Source: DAOTZS01 sp034434335 (GTDB taxonomy: Bacteria; Chloroflexota; Anaerolineae; CG2-30-64-16). Taken from it: DNA of 19,071 bases. Each line of letters opens with the position of its first letter. Position 1 is the stretch's first letter. Below, in pieces: positions 7,703 to 16,008 of this stretch. Both the position numbers and the translations under genes were made by a program. The notes under the pieces are model-generated. The model saw only the letters and a program-made list of their open reading frames with translations. It was not told the origin of the DNA and ran no database searches. The DNA is taken from assembly GCA_034434335.1 (NCBI GenBank), contig DAOTZS010000252.1, positions 1 through 19,071 on the forward strand. The letters run 5' to 3'.

Positions 7703-8562
7703 GGATCGGTTCAACAGGTAAAGGCAGCCTCCTCTCACAACTCTCCTCCCTGGGCATCCGGCCCAAAAAGGGGCTGGGTCAGAACTTCCTCCTGGATGCT
7801 GCCCATCGGGTGCGCATCGTGGCTGCTGCCAACCTGACCCCGGCCGACGTGGTGCTGGAAGTGGGGCCTGGGCCCGGCGTGCTGACCGAGCTCCTGGCCG
7901 AGCAGGCTGGCCGGGTGATCGCCGTGGAGCTGGATGAGCGCCTGATCCCCTTTCTGCGCCAGCGTTTTGCCGCCCAGCCCCATGTCACCATCCTTCACGG
8001 TGACATTCTCAAGTTGCCCGTTGGCGACCTGATACGCGAGGCGGCTGGATCGGCCACGCCGCCGGCTTACAAAGTGGTCGCCAACCTCCCCTACTACATC
8101 ACCTCTGCTGTCGTGCGCCATCTTCTGGAATCTACACCGCCGCCCGCCCTGCTGGTCTTGACCGTACAAAGGGAAGTTGCCGAGCGCATGGTCGCCGCTC
8201 CTCCGCAGATGAGCCTGTTGGCATTGGGGGTGCAGTTCTACTGCGTGGCTGAGATCGTAGACCGCATTCCGGCGGGGGCTTTTTACCCGGTGCCCAAGGT
8301 GGATTCGGCCGTGGTGCGCCTGGTGCGCCGAGAGGTGCCAGCGGTGCCGGGGATTGCGCCAGCCGATTACTTCCGTGTGGCACGGGCTGGTTTCAGCCAG
8401 CCGCGCAAGCAGTTGCGCAACGCGCTGGCTGCCGGGTTGGGCGTGTCGCCAGCCCAGGCGATGGCGTGGCTGACCACAGCCGGTATCGCGCCTGAGCGGC
8501 GGGCAGAAACCCTCTCCCTGGCGGAGTGGGGAGCCCTGGCGAGGGCCATCTCAAGCAGCTAA
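7699..8562 (+). CDS. rsmA: 16S rRNA dimethyladenosine transferase RsmA (KsgA)
   Basis: This 287-residue SAM-dependent methyltransferase dimethylates the two adjacent adenosines near the 3' end of 16S rRNA during late 30S assembly. Motifs: GLGQNFL (25-31), the SAM-binding EVGPGPG (54-60), the acidic end of strand 2 (AVELDE), GDIL (101-104) and the catalytic NLPYYI (129-134). A C-terminal helical domain follows, with F-P-VPKVDSAVVRL. The start is ATG 7699, which overlaps the lepA stop as ATGA. An in-frame extension into lepA is rejected because it only translates lepA in another frame. The neighbour on the right is convergent, and the two stop codons overlap. Confidence 0.96.
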   Translation: MRIGSTGKGSLLSQLSSLGIRPKKGLGQNFLLDAAHRVRIVAAANLTPADVVLEVGPGPGVLTELLAEQAGRVIAVELDERLIPFLRQRFAAQPHVTILHGDILKLPVGDLIREAAGSATPPAYKVVANLPYYITSAVVRHLLESTPPPALLVLTVQREVAERMVAAPPQMSLLALGVQFYCVAEIVDRIPAGAFYPVPKVDSAVVRLVRREVPAVPGIAPADYFRVARAGFSQPRKQLRNALAAGLGVSPAQAMAWLTTAGIAPERRAETLSLAEWGALARAISSS

Positions 8563-9254
8563 ACCGTTGAACCGCGAGCGGGTCCCTCTTCCTCTGCGGC
8601 CACCTGCTCTGCGTACACCCCCCGGTATTGGGGTGGTAGCATGCGCGCGATGGCCAGCATGATCTGATCGGTGTAGACACGGAGTTCTTCCCCGCGCGCG
8701 TCTCTGCTCTGCGGGGGCAGATGGATGGGCTGGCCCACCCGCACGTGGATAGGGGGGCGCCGCAGGCGAACCCAACTGCCAAGCGCCTTCTCCTGACCCC
8801 ATACAGCCACAGGCACGATGGCCGCGCTGGTACGGCTGGCCAGGTAGGCCGTGCCGTTTTTGCCTCGCAGCAGGCCTCCGGTCCGGCTACGCGTGCCTTC
8901 CGGGGCTATCGCCAGTGCCCCTCCAGCCTGCAACACCCTCATGGCCTTGTTCAGTGCCCGGCGGTCGGGTTCTCCCCGGGCCACGAAGATAGCATTGGCG
9001 ATGATTTGCATCAGACAGCCGCCCATGGTACCCCGCCACTTATCCGCCGCGAACACGATCTGCCGGCGGGGGATGACGATGCCCACCACCACTACGTCCA
9101 GCATGTGCAGGTGGTTGGGCGCGATGATCACCGGTCCCCGGGCTGGGACGTTCTCCAGTCCAGAGATGTCAAGATGGGACAGATTGCGCAGCAACCACCA
9201 ACCGATTCGTTGCAGAAGGCGATAAAAGACGGAGGCCTCAGGTGCGATCCACAT
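8559..9254 (-). CDS. 1-acyl-sn-glycerol-3-phosphate acyltransferase (PlsC-like)
   Basis: This 231-residue protein carries the PlsC acyltransferase signature: HX4D at His48-Asp53 (NHLHMLD), a GTMGG segment, and EGTRS (119-123) for glycerol-phosphate binding, with VPVAVWG further on. The family transfers an acyl chain to lysophosphatidate or related lipids at the membrane. A hydrophobic N-terminal segment (about 15-23) fits a membrane association. It starts 4 bp after the LysM lipoprotein stop codon and has no clear ribosome site of its own, so its translation is probably coupled to that gene. Its TAG overlaps the TAA of rsmA (8559-8562). Another glycerolipid or ornithine-lipid acyltransferase role is possible. 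Confidence 0.92.
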   Translation of the reverse strand: MWIAPEASVFYRLLQRIGWWLLRNLSHLDISGLENVPARGPVIIAPNHLHMLDVVVVGIVIPRRQIVFAADKWRGTMGGCLMQIIANAIFVARGEPDRRALNKAMRVLQAGGALAIAPEGTRSRTGGLLRGKNGTAYLASRTSAAIVPVAVWGQEKALGSWVRLRRPPIHVRVGQPIHLPPQSRDARGEELRVYTDQIMLAIARMLPPQYRGVYAEQVAAEEEGPARGSTV

Positions 9255-9258
9255 AGTC

Positions 9259-10248
9259 TCACTGGCTGGCAGGGGTGGGAGTGGGCACGCGTCGGCCCAA
9301 GGCCGTCACGCGAAACGAGCTCACCGGCCCTCCGGCTGGGGTCAACTGCACGGCAAAGGTCGTCTCTCCCCCGCGCGGGATGACATTGTGCTCCGGCGCG
9401 GCCTGCCGGGAGCCGATCACGCGGCCCAACGCATCGTAGATGGTGACTGTGACGATGACCTCTACTGCATCCTCGGGGCCGATATTGGCCACCTTTCCCG
9501 TGACATAATAAGTGGCATAGCGTTCCCCCTCCCCGCGCAGTTCGCGCACCTCCAGGTCCCGGTAATAACTCCCGACATAGCCCCTCACCCCCACCCAGGG
9601 CACCGCCAGATAGCTATCGAAGCCGGCTGGAGGTTGCGCAAAGTGGACTGCAAACGGCGCGCGCTCACCCGGCCCAATCAGGCTGACCTGGACGTATTCC
9701 TGCTCCTGAGCCAATGTCTGCCCCTTGGCGTCTAGCAAGGTGACCATAACCCCGGCCTGCTCCAGGTCCACATCGGTGGTATTATGGACCTCCCCGAAGC
9801 ACCACAGCCCTCCCAGGGGTGTGTAGCTGAAGGTGATATTCTCCACCGCGAAGGGAAGAGGGGTGGGGGTAGGGGTGGGCGTGCCTTCCCCCTCCATCTC
9901 TTCCCTGGGGATGACCAGTTCCTGGTTGATCTGGAGGAGGCGCGGGTCTGTGATGCCGTTGGCTTCCCGGAGCGCCTCCACCGAGACCCCGAACTGGCGG
10001 GCGATCTTTAACAGGTTGTCCCCGGGTTGGATGATGTAGATGATAGGGGTGGGTGTCACCGTTGGGGTGGGGGTAGGCGCGGGAGTATAGGGGGCCGGCG
10101 TCGCGGTAGGCCGCGGGGTGGCCACCGGGGACAGCCCCACAGTGGGTGTGGCGGTTGGGATGGGTGTGATGCGGGTGATGACCTGTCCGCATCCTGCCAG
10201 CAGCCATAAGGCTGCCAGTAGCCAGCCGAATTCCAGTAGACGTCTCAA
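9259..10248 (-). CDS. LysM-domain lipoprotein
   Basis: This 329-residue protein begins with a TTG start (first available in frame; a stop lies 15 codons or fewer upstream). The signal peptide ends in the lipobox LAGC, with Cys20 as the lipid anchor. After it come a Thr-Pro-rich spacer (about 26-68), one LysM module (71-114; YIIQPGDNLLKIARQFGVS...INQELVIP) that binds peptidoglycan N-acetylglucosamine, a second Thr-Pro stretch (123-132), and two beta-sandwich repeats (about 134-235 and 240-320). The repeats resemble the FxLYD type: GEVHNTTDVDLEQAGVMVTLLD and GKVANIGPEDAVEVIVTVTIYD. It probably sits at the cell surface and touches the wall; the role of the beta domains is unknown. It has its own promoter (10288-10316) and is followed at once by the acyltransferase gene. 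Confidence 0.9.
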   Translation of the reverse strand: MRRLLEFGWLLAALWLLAGCGQVITRITPIPTATPTVGLSPVATPRPTATPAPYTPAPTPTPTVTPTPIIYIIQPGDNLLKIARQFGVSVEALREANGITDPRLLQINQELVIPREEMEGEGTPTPTPTPLPFAVENITFSYTPLGGLWCFGEVHNTTDVDLEQAGVMVTLLDAKGQTLAQEQEYVQVSLIGPGERAPFAVHFAQPPAGFDSYLAVPWVGVRGYVGSYYRDLEVRELRGEGERYATYYVTGKVANIGPEDAVEVIVTVTIYDALGRVIGSRQAAPEHNVIPRGGETTFAVQLTPAGGPVSSFRVTALGRRVPTPTPASQ

Positions 10249-10287
10249 AGCGTAGCCCTGGTAGGGTTATGGCGTAATCCAGGGCTG

Positions 10288-10316
10288 ATTATACATGATG
10301 CGCGGGTAGGAGGCAA
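10288..10316 (-). promoter_or_regulatory. Sigma-70-type promoter of the LysM lipoprotein-plsC pair
   Basis: On the minus strand, TTGCCT (10311-10316) and a perfect TATAAT (10288-10293) are 17 bases apart. The predicted start is near 10281, leaving a leader of about 33 nt. A palindrome CGCGGG...CCCGCG (10301-10328) straddles the -35 box and could be an operator, or a weak terminator of the upstream giant gene, which stops at 10330. Confidence 0.7.
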
Positions 10317-10329
10317 CCCTGCCCGCGGC

Positions 10330-13300
10330 CTATCCAGAGGTTTCCGCACGCGTGATCACCGGCAGGTAAGCTCGCCAGTAGGGGCGGTTGCCGAAGTTGA
10401 CGATCACGTCTGTGCTCATCCCGGCGTTTTTCACTGTAACCTGCGTATCGGTGGTGGCGAAATGGCCGGGAAGGGGCAGTTGGATCAGGAGATAGGTGCC
10501 CGGTGAGAGGTTCCGGATCTCAAAAGTGCCCTCGTTGTCGGTGAGGACGTGGGCCAGCACAGTGTCATCGTTGCTGATCCTGCCATCGCGATTACCGTCC
10601 GTCAGCAGCACAATCTCCGCGCCGGAGATGCCCGGCTCCTCCGGCTCGATCTGTCCATTGCAGTTGAGGTCTGTCCACACCCGGCCATGGATATGGAAGA
10701 CAAGGGGTGTGGCCGTCGCCGTTGGAGTGGGGGTGGGCGTAGAGGTGGGCTCAGGCGTGAAGGTGGGTGTCGGCGTCTGGGTGGGCGTGTTCGTCGGCGT
10801 GTGGGTGGCTGTGGGTGTCGGTGTTGGAGTGGGCACCAACTGAGCCGGGAAAGCAGGAGAGACGGTGGTGTTCGCCGCGACAGAAACAGCCAGCTCGGTG
10901 GGGCCAATGATCATGAAGCCCGGTGGAGGTGTGACGGCCAGGCGATAGGTGGCAGGGCTGAGAGTCAGGAAGCGGAAGATGCCGTCGTTCTGAGTGGTCT
11001 GCTCGGCAACAGGCAGGCCGGCAGCCGTCTTGAGGGCAACGATCGCACCGAAAAGCGGTATGTCAGTGCCGGGTTGGAAGTCGCCGCCGTCCCCGCGCAC
11101 ATCCCAGTATACCAGGCCCACGATGTCCCCCGTGGATGGCGTTGGTGTGGCTGTGGCCGTAGGGGTATAGGTGGCGGTGTAGGTTGGAGTTGAGGTAGCG
11201 GTCGGGGTGTGGGTGGGCGTATGGGTTGCCGTTGGGGTGGCAGTAGGCGTGTAGGTCGCCGTGTATGTCGCGGTGTGGGTTGGGGTGGGTGTGGCGGTCG
11301 GGGTATAGGTGGGTGTATGGGTCGCCGTTGGGGTGGCGGTAGGTGTGTAGGTCGCCGTATGGGTTGCTGTGGGCGTCGCGGTAGCGGTATAAGTAGGCGT
11401 AGTTGTCGCTGTGGGCGTGCGGGTAGCCGTCGGCGTGGCCGTGGCAGTCCTGGTCGCTGATGCTGTCGGGCTTGGCGTATGAGTAGGAGTTCTGGTCGCG
11501 GTGGCGGTCGGGGTCAGGCTGGGTGTGGGCGTTTTGGTCGGTGTGATGGTGGAAGCCGGCGTAGGGGTGGGTGCTGAAGCATCCGAACCATAGTGCCACA
11601 CCTGGCCCCCCCAGTCCACCACGAACAGGTCGTCCATGTTGAAGATGTAGATGTCTTGCAAGTGGTTGGTGGTGAAAGCGGGCAAGGCGCGCCAGGAGCG
11701 GCCGTCGTCGGTGCGATAGATGGCGCCGTTATCGCCCACGGCATATCCCTGGGTGGGGCTGTACATCCGGATGCGGTTGAACGTGACGCTGCTGGGGATA
11801 TCAGGTTGTTGACGCTGCCAGGAAGCGCCAGCGTTGTTGGTGAAGAAGATCTGGCCATCGGTGCCGGCGACCCAACAGGTGTTCTGATCAGTGCAGGAGA
11901 TACCGAAGAACTTGCCCACGCCGGCCTGGAAGCGGGTCCAGGTGAGGCCATTGTCGGTGGAGCGGAACACGCTTTGGCCATTGGCTGCGCTGTAGCAGAT
12001 GCCAGCCGCGGGGCAAGAAAAGTCCCACTGGACCACGCAGGCGCCGGGGTCCACCAGGTAGAAGTTGTAACCATCGGCCGCGCGCAGGATGGCGTTACAT
12101 GTGGCGCCCACGAGGACTGTGTTGCCAACTCCTGTCAGCTTGACCGAGTAGAGGTAGCCGGTATAGCCCGGATGGTTGGCCATCCCTTGCCAGGTGCGGC
12201 CGCCATCGGTGGTGCGCTGGATGGTGCCGTACTTGCCAGCGATCCAGCAGGTGTTGACGTCCAGGCAGTCGAGGCCGCGCATCCACCCTGCGGTGTTGAG
12301 GGTCTGTTCCTGCCAGGTACGGCCACCGTCGGTGGTCTTGATCAACTTGCCGGGGCCGGCGGTGTCCCAATCTGGTCCGCCCACGGCATAGCCGACCTCG
12401 CGGGTGACGAAATGGATATCGCGCCAGGAGACGCCCGGGCTGTAGTGGACGAGTTGCCAGCCGGCCGCGCTACCAGAGGTGGTGGGCGAGGGGCTGGGTG
12501 TATGGGTAGGGGTGGAGGTCGCCGTGGCCGGCACAGGTGTAGCCGTGGGAGTACGGGTAGGCGTGGCTGTGGGAAGCTGAGAGGTTGCCGTTGGTGTTGG
12601 AGTGGGTGTACTTCCAGGCGCGGTGGGCGTGACGGTCGGCCCATTTCCGGTCAGCAGGAGTGCGCCATAGTTCTGGGGGCCACCGTAAGTTGTGTCCCCC
12701 TTCCAGACCAGGTAGGTGTCGCGCCGGCCGCCGTTGTCGTCGTCGACCAAAGCAACGGTGAAGCCGATGCGCTGGCCAGAGCCAAGTGGCCCAATGCCCA
12801 GGAGGGAGATGGGCAGGTGGATCTCGAACTCCCAGCCATCGCTGACCGTGTGCACCGCGCGGCCGGCTTCGTCCACGGCGTAAGTGCCAAAATCGGTTGC
12901 TGTGCCATCTGTCAGCAGGGTGATCTGGTGGTCATCCTCGCGGTAGTGGAAGAGGCGATCAGCCTTGCCGTCTATGCCGAATTCGACGGCGTCGTCCTCC
13001 CACACCTGAGTGCCGCTATCCCGCATCAGCATCTCATCGCGCACGCTGCCGGCCAGCACCAGGCCATCTGCGCTCCAGGCGCAAAATAAGGAAGCCGAGA
13101 CGTCAGCAGGAGCCGGGATGGGTTCTGGCGGGTAGAGGTATTGAGCATTGCTGGCATCCAGGGCCAGAGTGGGAAAGCCGGCCCATTCGTTCAGGTGGCC
13201 ATCCAGCGCGAAATTAGGGCCCAGGGCGGGGCACTCCAGTGTGCCATCAAGGGCGGGTGTTTTCGTGGGCGTGGGTGTTGCGGTGGCCGCCGGCACGGTA

Positions 13301-15825
13301 GGGGTGGCTGTGGCGCTGGGTGTGGCCGTAGGTGTAGCGGTTGGCTGGGTGCCAGGGGTAGCTGTGGCCCCGGTGGGGGTAGCGGTCGGTGTGTTGGCCA
13401 GCCCCACCAGCCGCAGGATGCCGAAGCCGCGTGCATCACCGATGGTGGTGTTGCCCTGATAAATGATGTGATCATCCCGGCTGCCCCCGTCGTCATCGTC
13501 GTTCAGGCCCACAGTGAACCCCAGGAGCTGGCCTGGGCTCAGGGTACCGCTGCCGTGGACACTTTGTGGCAGGTATAGTTCGACGTTCCAGCCTCCGCTG
13601 CGTGCCCGCACGGCAACAGTAGCTCCCTTCACCAGTTGAGTTCCCATATCGGTGAGCATGCCGTCGGTGGCGACGGTGAACTGGTGATCGTCGCTGGAGC
13701 CCCACACCCAGCCATCGCGCTGGCCGTCAAGCGCGAACTCAATGCCGTCGTCGAGCCAGATAGAGCTGCTGTCGCGCACCAGGGTATCGTCCGTGATGGC
13801 CGCGGCCAGCACCAGATCGTTGCCCTGCCAGCCACACCACACGGTGGCCGAGAGGTCGGCTGGTTCTGGCCCGGGTGGATGGTCCACGTATTCGGCGGTG
13901 GTGCGGTCGAGGAGCAGGCTGGGGAAGCCGCTCCACTCATCCAGGATGCCGTCGGCCGTGAAGTTCGCCGGCAGCCTGGGGCAGTCGAGGGTGCGCGCCG
14001 AGGGGATGGGCGTTGGGCTCGGCCCCGCTGTGGGGGTACGAGTGGGGGTTGGTGTAGGCCCAGAAGTCCGCGTCGGCGTCGGGGTGCGGCTGGGGTTGGG
14101 CCACGGCGTCCAGGTGGGGGTGGGGGTTGGCCGCGGCCGATCGCGCGCGATCACCTGGACGAAGTGAATGACCTCATCGCCGTCGCCCCGGCTCCACAGG
14201 CGGAAGTCGCTGCCGGGATATTTGCCGCCGCCAGGTTGGCGATTGGCAAAACGGGCATCGTCAATATCGAAGGTGATCTTTAGCCAGTTGCCAGTATTGG
14301 ACTTGCGGACAACCCCCGCGCTGCGGTAGACATCGCTGGTGCTGTCGTACTGCAGTTCCCAGCTATCGTACCCCTGGTCCAGATAGGTGATGTTAATGCT
14401 CACCCGGTTGGTGCCGTCGTAGATATAGCCGTCGTCTACGTTGAAGTACATGTAAGGGTTGCCGCTGGCCTGGTCGGTGCGCCGCGTATAACGGCCTTCA
14501 GGTGCGGTGCCAACCCGCCACAGGGGCACGGTTTTGCCGCCAGGCACCGCGTCGTTTTGATAGAGCCAGAATTCGTAGTTGCCCCATTGAGGGAACCAGG
14601 TGTACTCCGTCTCGCGCAAAGCTGTCCAGACGCTGGGTGTGTTGTCCAGCGTGCGGTTGAGGTGCTCAGCCGCGAAGCGCAGGAGTTCCCAGCGGGCCGG
14701 GTCGCTCACCAGGCCGGTGTCCAGCACCAGGTAGTCAGGATGTTTATCCAGGCCGTTGTAGAGGCCCCACATGGTGTTGGTGAGGCCGGTCATGTTGTGG
14801 GTCTCATAGCCTTCCCACCCCAACGGCACCTGGCCTCCCCAGGTGAGCATGGGATCGTATTGGCCTGACTTGTAGACGGGGCTGTTGGGGTCGGTGACGA
14901 TGAGATCGCCACCGCCGTCAGGTTTGAGGCCGCTGTGCTTCAGGCCGACCCCGCGTTGGGCTGCGTAGTCGGTGATGGCGCGGCGCTCGGTCATGTTGCG
15001 GAAGACAGGCGCGTACTCCACGAGGAGCTGGGTGTCGGGGAAAGCTCTCAGGTAGGCGTCAATCACCCATTGGGCATACTCGATCCATTTCTGGCTGGTC
15101 AGTCCCGCTGCCAGCAGACAGTCGCTGAAGGCCGGCTCGGCGGGTGCGGTCTCGCCATAGATGCCCACCCCGATCTCGATGAACGCGATGCGCGGGTCGC
15201 CGTTGTAGCGCTGGCCGAAGGCCTGGATGAAGCGCTCATACTCCTGCTGAAAGCCGGGATCCCAGTATTTGGGGATAACCTCGCCATCGCAGACAACTTT
15301 GGCCGAGGGATAGCGCTCGAAGACATAGGGTGGCACGCCAGAACCACCGCAGCAAGGGCCGTCGTAAAGGTCGAGGCCGATGCCCACTGCCTTACCCAAC
15401 CCCGCCTGGTCCATGATCCAGTTGTCGAGCCAGCTCCAGGTGTAAGTCTCGGGGCCGGACTGGAGCAGTTTCCACTGGGGCGTGATGTGGCCGCCCACGA
15501 TGGGATAGATCTTGGGGTCCAGGTTGCTATAGTCGTAGAAGACGTAGATGCCTGCAGGGCCGGCCTTGGGGCTGTGGATAAGGGTATCGGGGTGTCCACC
15601 CCCGCCCGCCTGCCCCCCTTCGACAGAGGTTTGGGGAAGCCGGGCACCAGGCTCCCCGTTACCATAGGGGGAGGGTTCCTCATGGCTATAGAGAGCTGGC
15701 TGAGCTGTGGCAGGCACGTTCAGCGCTGCAACACCCTGACTCCCCGCAGGCCCGGTGATGCCGACAATGACGCCAACAATGATCGCCAGGAAGATGACGA
15801 AGGATGTCCATGTTATTGCGCGCAT
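10330..15825 (-). CDS. Giant modular secreted surface protein: TIM-barrel-like, two CBM9-like, Asp-box propeller and two SdrD/B-like domains
   Basis: From ATG 15825 (GGAG 11-15 bases upstream) this is an 1831-residue protein. Parts in order: signal/anchor helix (about 6-25); a TIM-barrel, glycosidase-like region (about 88-440; FIEIGVGIYGE); a beta-sandwich (about 450-560); Thr-Pro linker; CBM9-like domain (about 612-808; DGILDEW); linker; second CBM9-like domain (about 861-1061; DGHLNEW); linker; YCF48/BNR-like propeller (about 1117-1416) with Asp boxes such as TTDGGRTW; a long Thr-Pro linker (about 1418-1564); SdrD/B- or CarbopepD-like domain (1566-1662); linker; a second such domain (1709-1819; GRVWTDLNCNGQIEPEEPG); and the tail YWRAYLPVITR. 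The design fits a cell-surface protein that binds glycans. A GTG at 15879 would add 18 residues ahead of the signal helix and is disfavoured. The real substrate and the catalytic residues are unclear. Confidence 0.88.
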   Translation of the reverse strand: MRAITWTSFVIFLAIIVGVIVGITGPAGSQGVAALNVPATAQPALYSHEEPSPYGNGEPGARLPQTSVEGGQAGGGGHPDTLIHSPKAGPAGIYVFYDYSNLDPKIYPIVGGHITPQWKLLQSGPETYTWSWLDNWIMDQAGLGKAVGIGLDLYDGPCCGGSGVPPYVFERYPSAKVVCDGEVIPKYWDPGFQQEYERFIQAFGQRYNGDPRIAFIEIGVGIYGETAPAEPAFSDCLLAAGLTSQKWIEYAQWVIDAYLRAFPDTQLLVEYAPVFRNMTERRAITDYAAQRGVGLKHSGLKPDGGGDLIVTDPNSPVYKSGQYDPMLTWGGQVPLGWEGYETHNMTGLTNTMWGLYNGLDKHPDYLVLDTGLVSDPARWELLRFAAEHLNRTLDNTPSVWTALRETEYTWFPQWGNYEFWLYQNDAVPGGKTVPLWRVGTAPEGRYTRRTDQASGNPYMYFNVDDGYIYDGTNRVSINITYLDQGYDSWELQYDSTSDVYRSAGVVRKSNTGNWLKITFDIDDARFANRQPGGGKYPGSDFRLWSRGDGDEVIHFVQVIARDRPRPTPTPTWTPWPNPSRTPTPTRTSGPTPTPTRTPTAGPSPTPIPSARTLDCPRLPANFTADGILDEWSGFPSLLLDRTTAEYVDHPPGPEPADLSATVWCGWQGNDLVLAAAITDDTLVRDSSSIWLDDGIEFALDGQRDGWVWGSSDDHQFTVATDGMLTDMGTQLVKGATVAVRARSGGWNVELYLPQSVHGSGTLSPGQLLGFTVGLNDDDDGGSRDDHIIYQGNTTIGDARGFGILRLVGLANTPTATPTGATATPGTQPTATPTATPSATATPTVPAATATPTPTKTPALDGTLECPALGPNFALDGHLNEWAGFPTLALDASNAQYLYPPEPIPAPADVSASLFCAWSADGLVLAGSVRDEMLMRDSGTQVWEDDAVEFGIDGKADRLFHYREDDHQITLLTDGTATDFGTYAVDEAGRAVHTVSDGWEFEIHLPISLLGIGPLGSGQRIGFTVALVDDDNGGRRDTYLVWKGDTTYGGPQNYGALLLTGNGPTVTPTAPGSTPTPTPTATSQLPTATPTRTPTATPVPATATSTPTHTPSPSPTTSGSAAGWQLVHYSPGVSWRDIHFVTREVGYAVGGPDWDTAGPGKLIKTTDGGRTWQEQTLNTAGWMRGLDCLDVNTCWIAGKYGTIQRTTDGGRTWQGMANHPGYTGYLYSVKLTGVGNTVLVGATCNAILRAADGYNFYLVDPGACVVQWDFSCPAAGICYSAANGQSVFRSTDNGLTWTRFQAGVGKFFGISCTDQNTCWVAGTDGQIFFTNNAGASWQRQQPDIPSSVTFNRIRMYSPTQGYAVGDNGAIYRTDDGRSWRALPAFTTNHLQDIYIFNMDDLFVVDWGGQVWHYGSDASAPTPTPASTITPTKTPTPSLTPTATATRTPTHTPSPTASATRTATATPTATRTPTATTTPTYTATATPTATHTATYTPTATPTATHTPTYTPTATPTPTHTATYTATYTPTATPTATHTPTHTPTATSTPTYTATYTPTATATPTPSTGDIVGLVYWDVRGDGGDFQPGTDIPLFGAIVALKTAAGLPVAEQTTQNDGIFRFLTLSPATYRLAVTPPPGFMIIGPTELAVSVAANTTVSPAFPAQLVPTPTPTPTATHTPTNTPTQTPTPTFTPEPTSTPTPTPTATATPLVFHIHGRVWTDLNCNGQIEPEEPGISGAEIVLLTDGNRDGRISNDDTVLAHVLTDNEGTFEIRNLSPGTYLLIQLPLPGHFATTDTQVTVKNAGMSTDVIVNFGNRPYWRAYLPVITRAETSG
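10703..10837 (-). repeat. Thr-Pro linker 5 of the giant surface protein
   Basis: Low-complexity coding repeat of about 45 residues (TPTPTPTATHTPTNTP...) between the two SdrD/B-like domains. It appears as GTGGGNGT-rich sequence on the plus strand. Confidence 0.9.
11134..11574 (-). repeat. Thr-Pro linker 4, the longest, of the giant surface protein
   Basis: About 147 codons of imperfect six-base repeats encode TPTATPTATHTPTYTP-type sequence with regular H, Y and R insertions. The higher-order units recur (TATPTATHTPTYTPT), which points to slippage or unequal exchange. It separates the propeller from the SdrD/B-like domains. It is likely to vary in length between strains and to be prone to assembly error. 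Confidence 0.92.
12476..12641 (-). repeat. Thr-Pro linker 3 of the giant surface protein
   Basis: About 55 residues rich in Thr, Pro, Ala and Ser join the second CBM9-like domain to the Asp-box propeller. Confidence 0.85.
13250..13398 (-). repeat. Thr-Pro-Ala linker 2 of the giant surface protein
   Basis: About 50 residues (TPTATPTGATATPGTQPTAT...) lie between the two CBM9-like domains. Confidence 0.85.
13999..14142 (-). repeat. Thr-Pro linker 1 of the giant surface protein
   Basis: About 48 residues rich in Pro, Thr and Arg (RPTPTPTWTPWPNPSRTP...) join the N-terminal enzyme-like part to the first CBM9-like domain. Confidence 0.85.
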
Positions 15826-15898
15826 TGTCCCGTGCTCTCCAGCAGCAGTTTGGTCTCTATGATGCCTGGGGGCCGACACACTTTAGCCCTTATCGGAG

Positions 15899-15907
15899 AG
15901 TTTAGCA
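15899..15907 (-). promoter_or_regulatory. Possible extended -10 promoter of the giant surface protein gene
   Basis: The minus strand reads TGC-TAAACT, an extended -10 type, about 75 bases before the ATG at 15825. The hexamer 17 bases upstream (TTCCCA) is a poor -35. A small palindrome TTGGG-AATAG-CCCAA (15921-15935) overlaps the -35 position and may be an operator. This is weak evidence. Confidence 0.3.
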
Positions 15908-15959
15908 GGGGCCGCGCGCTTTGGGAATAGCCCAACTTTCCCAATAGGGGGAGGAGACC

Positions 15960-16002
15960 AGGTCGGGTGACAGTCACCTGCAAGGTGACTGTCACCTGAC
16001 CT
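15960..16002. repeat. REP-like palindrome after tyrS
   Basis: Two 20-base arms (15960-15979 and 15983-16002) are inverted copies with one mismatch and a GCA loop. Each arm carries a nearly palindromic core, GGTGACAGTCACCT on the left and AGGTGACTGTCACC on the right. It starts 7 bp past the tyrS stop codon. No U-tract follows on the minus strand, so it is more like a dispersed REP element than an ordinary intrinsic terminator, though it could still protect or end the tyrS transcript. It is the same motif type as the element at 18836-18887. Confidence 0.75.
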
Positions 16003-16008
16003 CAGGGA

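Noticed and set aside
11134..11574. CRISPR array or other DNA repeat array
   Set aside because: The repeats are six-base coding units in frame with a long ORF (Thr-Pro linker), with no spacers.
11593..13089. 498-codon ORF on the plus strand within the giant gene
   Set aside because: It is the antisense shadow of a GC-rich gene. It has no ribosome site and no recognisable domain, while the minus-strand reading gives clear domains.
14935..15930. 331-codon plus-strand ORF opposite the N-terminal part of the giant gene
   Set aside because: It is antisense to a convincing domain and signal peptide, and has no start signals or family features of its own.
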